From the NCBI RefSeq assembly GCF_030867145.1, contig NC_134434.1, positions 8,866,001-8,930,000 of the forward strand: DNA of 64,000 bases. Reading direction: 5' to 3'. The notes beneath the pieces were generated by a model. The model was given only the letters and a program-made list of their open reading frames with translations. It did no database searches and had not been told where the DNA came from. This document shows positions 62,394 through 64,000 of this stretch, one piece after another (within the stretch, counting starts at the first letter, position 1; the number at the start of each line of letters is the position of its first letter). The position numbers were made by a program, and so were the translations under genes. Source of the DNA: Opisthocomus hoazin (lineage: Eukaryota > Chordata > Aves > Opisthocomiformes > Opisthocomidae).

Positions 62394-64000
62394 GCAAGGT
62401 CCCTTTCTGCTGGTGACTGAGATTGTTCCATATCTTTTTGTTGAGCAGTGTGACACTATGCACTTACAGCTGGCTGTGATCACTGGGTAAAGGGTTGTAG
62501 AGAAGTTACTGGGTGTGGAATGAATGAATTAGTCATCAGCACTGGAAATCTCTGCTCTTTATGCAATTTGAGTTTAAGGGCTATGTCCTGTTTCTGTGAC
62601 AGAACCCATGTTGTTGTGTGAATTGATTGAGCATTTGTGCATGAGTGTTGAAAATTTCGTCATGAAGTGTCTGTGATGCCTATGAGGTGGAAAGTTTATC
62701 TGAGAACCTCAAGCTAATCAGAGATGGGCCCTCGCTGAGGAAGGGTTAAGTGAAAGATTCCTTCCCATGTTGTGCGTTTCGGGGAGTTATTCAAAGCCAC
62801 TTAACACTGCACCTCTCTTTCTTTCTTTCCTTCTCCCTTCTTCTGAAAGAGAAGCCACTGCCTTTGTAATTAGATGTGCTCTTACTTGCTAGAGGCCCAA
62901 AGCAGTGATGAGCTTCCGCTACCTGTTTTGATCTGACTTCACGTTAAATATTAGAAATTAAATGGATGGAATTTGTAACTTGTGATGGATAAATATATGA
63001 ACACAATGATCCAGCTTCATAGAAATAATTCAGTGACTTCAGTAGTAGCTAGTAGCATTTTCAGCCAGTAAGAAGCACCTTGTGTTTTAAGTAACAGAAT
63101 TGACCTTTTATTAGACCTCATCAGAAAAGACCAACTTTCAGACATTACCAAAAATGGAAATAAAGCAAAATCAAACTTACCCGTGAATCAAGACATGAAA
63201 ACGTTTGGAACACACACAAAGAGGGGGAAGAAGTATAGGAAGCTGGACTGATTATGCATCTCACTGTTCAAATAGATTGCTGTCAAATATTCATGAATTT
63301 ACTGTAGTCTTATTCCAGTTCTAAACTAAAAAAAAGGATTAAGGTAAACTAGGCTCCCTATCACAACAGCATTTTATTGTCTATACGTTCCTTAAAGAAA
63401 TTAATTTCATGGATGTATTTAGCTTCAAGTGGATCATAACATCCTTTAAACATTACAAGCATTCTCTTGAGACTGTGGGACAGCCTACTTTACAGTGTAA
63501 CCAAGTCTGAGTTGAACTTTTTACTTCGAGCTGATTCTTTTTTTCCCCACAGGCTGCTGAAATCCACATGAGTACACAGATTGGCCTGAAAATTTCTCAG
63601 TCGCTTGTGGGTCTGGAGTATGTAGTGGTACAAATGTAGGATCCTTTGGTTGAGGGTTACTGGAATACAACCCCCTGAAAAAAAAGAACGAATTTCCAAA
63701 CTTGCTGATGCTTGTAATCCCTTTTTCCCTCACAGCAGGGATAAAAATAAAGGCAAGTTACACATGAAACTGATAGCAGTTGGCTTCTGATCTTAACAAA
63801 AACTAGCTGCATACAATGCAGTATTTCAAATACAATTATAATTTAATTCTGACTTCATGAAGAGCGAGGAATTGGTGTGAATCAGCAGTTGGTACACAAA
63901 GAAGGAATGGAGCATGTTAGTTTCGTGTTTGCTTTTCAGATTATAAATTGGCACTTTTGCATCTTGGAATGTGGTGTACCAGCTGACAGTTCTGAGCACG
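62394..64000 (+). other. ASPSCR1: ASPSCR1 intron 8 (start; continues past right edge)
   Basis: Sequence after the exon 8 donor. I searched for the expected next exon (conserved KRLEEAPLV / EAQIKEKLERYPK region) and did not find it, so the remaining exons including the UBX domain lie beyond the window. An acceptor-like CCCCACAG near 63552 is not followed by matching coding sequence. Confidence 0.7.

Noticed and set aside
62394-62490. Extension of ASPSCR1 exon 8 by the open frame to the stop near 62490
   Set aside because: Residues after ...QSER have no similarity to the conserved continuation of the protein; the AG|GCAAGG donor explains the break.
63541-63640. Possible ASPSCR1 exon 9 after a CCCCACAG acceptor
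   Set aside because: The translation does not match the conserved region expected after ...LAQLQSER and soon meets a stop in the required phase.

Overview
This is vertebrate nuclear DNA, most likely from a bird. It has multi-exon genes with GT-AG introns, very GC-rich CpG islands at every promoter, compact introns, and a degraded CR1-type LINE, the dominant retroelement of birds and other sauropsids. The gene order SIRT7, MAFG, PYCR1, MYADML2, NOTUM, ASPSCR1 matches human 17q25.3 gene for gene and strand for strand (from memory, the chicken counterpart lies on chromosome 18). The species cannot be named from the sequence alone.

Layout. 1-1150: first three coding exons of SIRT7 (minus strand; the rest is off the left edge) and its promoter. 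1150-8830 or further: MAFG (minus), with a long 3'UTR at about 1150-4569, coding exons 4570-5022 and 5112-5147, a large intron, and a CpG-island promoter region at about 8000-9800 with two or more candidate non-coding first exons. 10.5-16.7 kb: PYCR1 (minus), seven coding exons, a probable 2.35 kb 3'UTR and a promoter CpG island with an ATF4-type site. 18.4-21.1 kb: MYADML2 (minus), one coding exon. 23.7-34.3 kb: NOTUM (minus), eleven coding exons resolved to the base, 491 residues, complete catalytic triad. 34.3-39.5 kb: intergenic. 39.5-64 kb: ASPSCR1/TUG (plus), first eight coding exons in long introns; the gene continues off the right edge. Its introns hold a CR1 fragment and a recent 239 bp duplication.

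The genes are not an operon or a pathway. They are conserved neighbours with separate jobs: SIRT7 (nucleolar NAD-dependent deacylase), MAFG (small Maf bZIP partner of NRF2/BACH1), PYCR1 (last step of mitochondrial proline synthesis), MYADML2 (MARVEL membrane protein), NOTUM (secreted carboxylesterase that inactivates Wnt) and ASPSCR1 (UBL/UBX tether of GLUT4 vesicles and p97 cofactor).

I found no new gene system. The most useful extra observations are regulatory or structural: a perfect 13 bp Maf recognition element inside MAFG itself, an ATF4/CARE site upstream of PYCR1, a probable GC-AG intron in ASPSCR1, a near-identical intronic duplication bordered by a perfect hairpin, and a MAFG 3' end lying almost on top of the SIRT7 promoter. 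Exon boundaries were set by splice consensus, reading-phase continuity and recalled human protein sequences. Untranslated ends are inferred and less certain.
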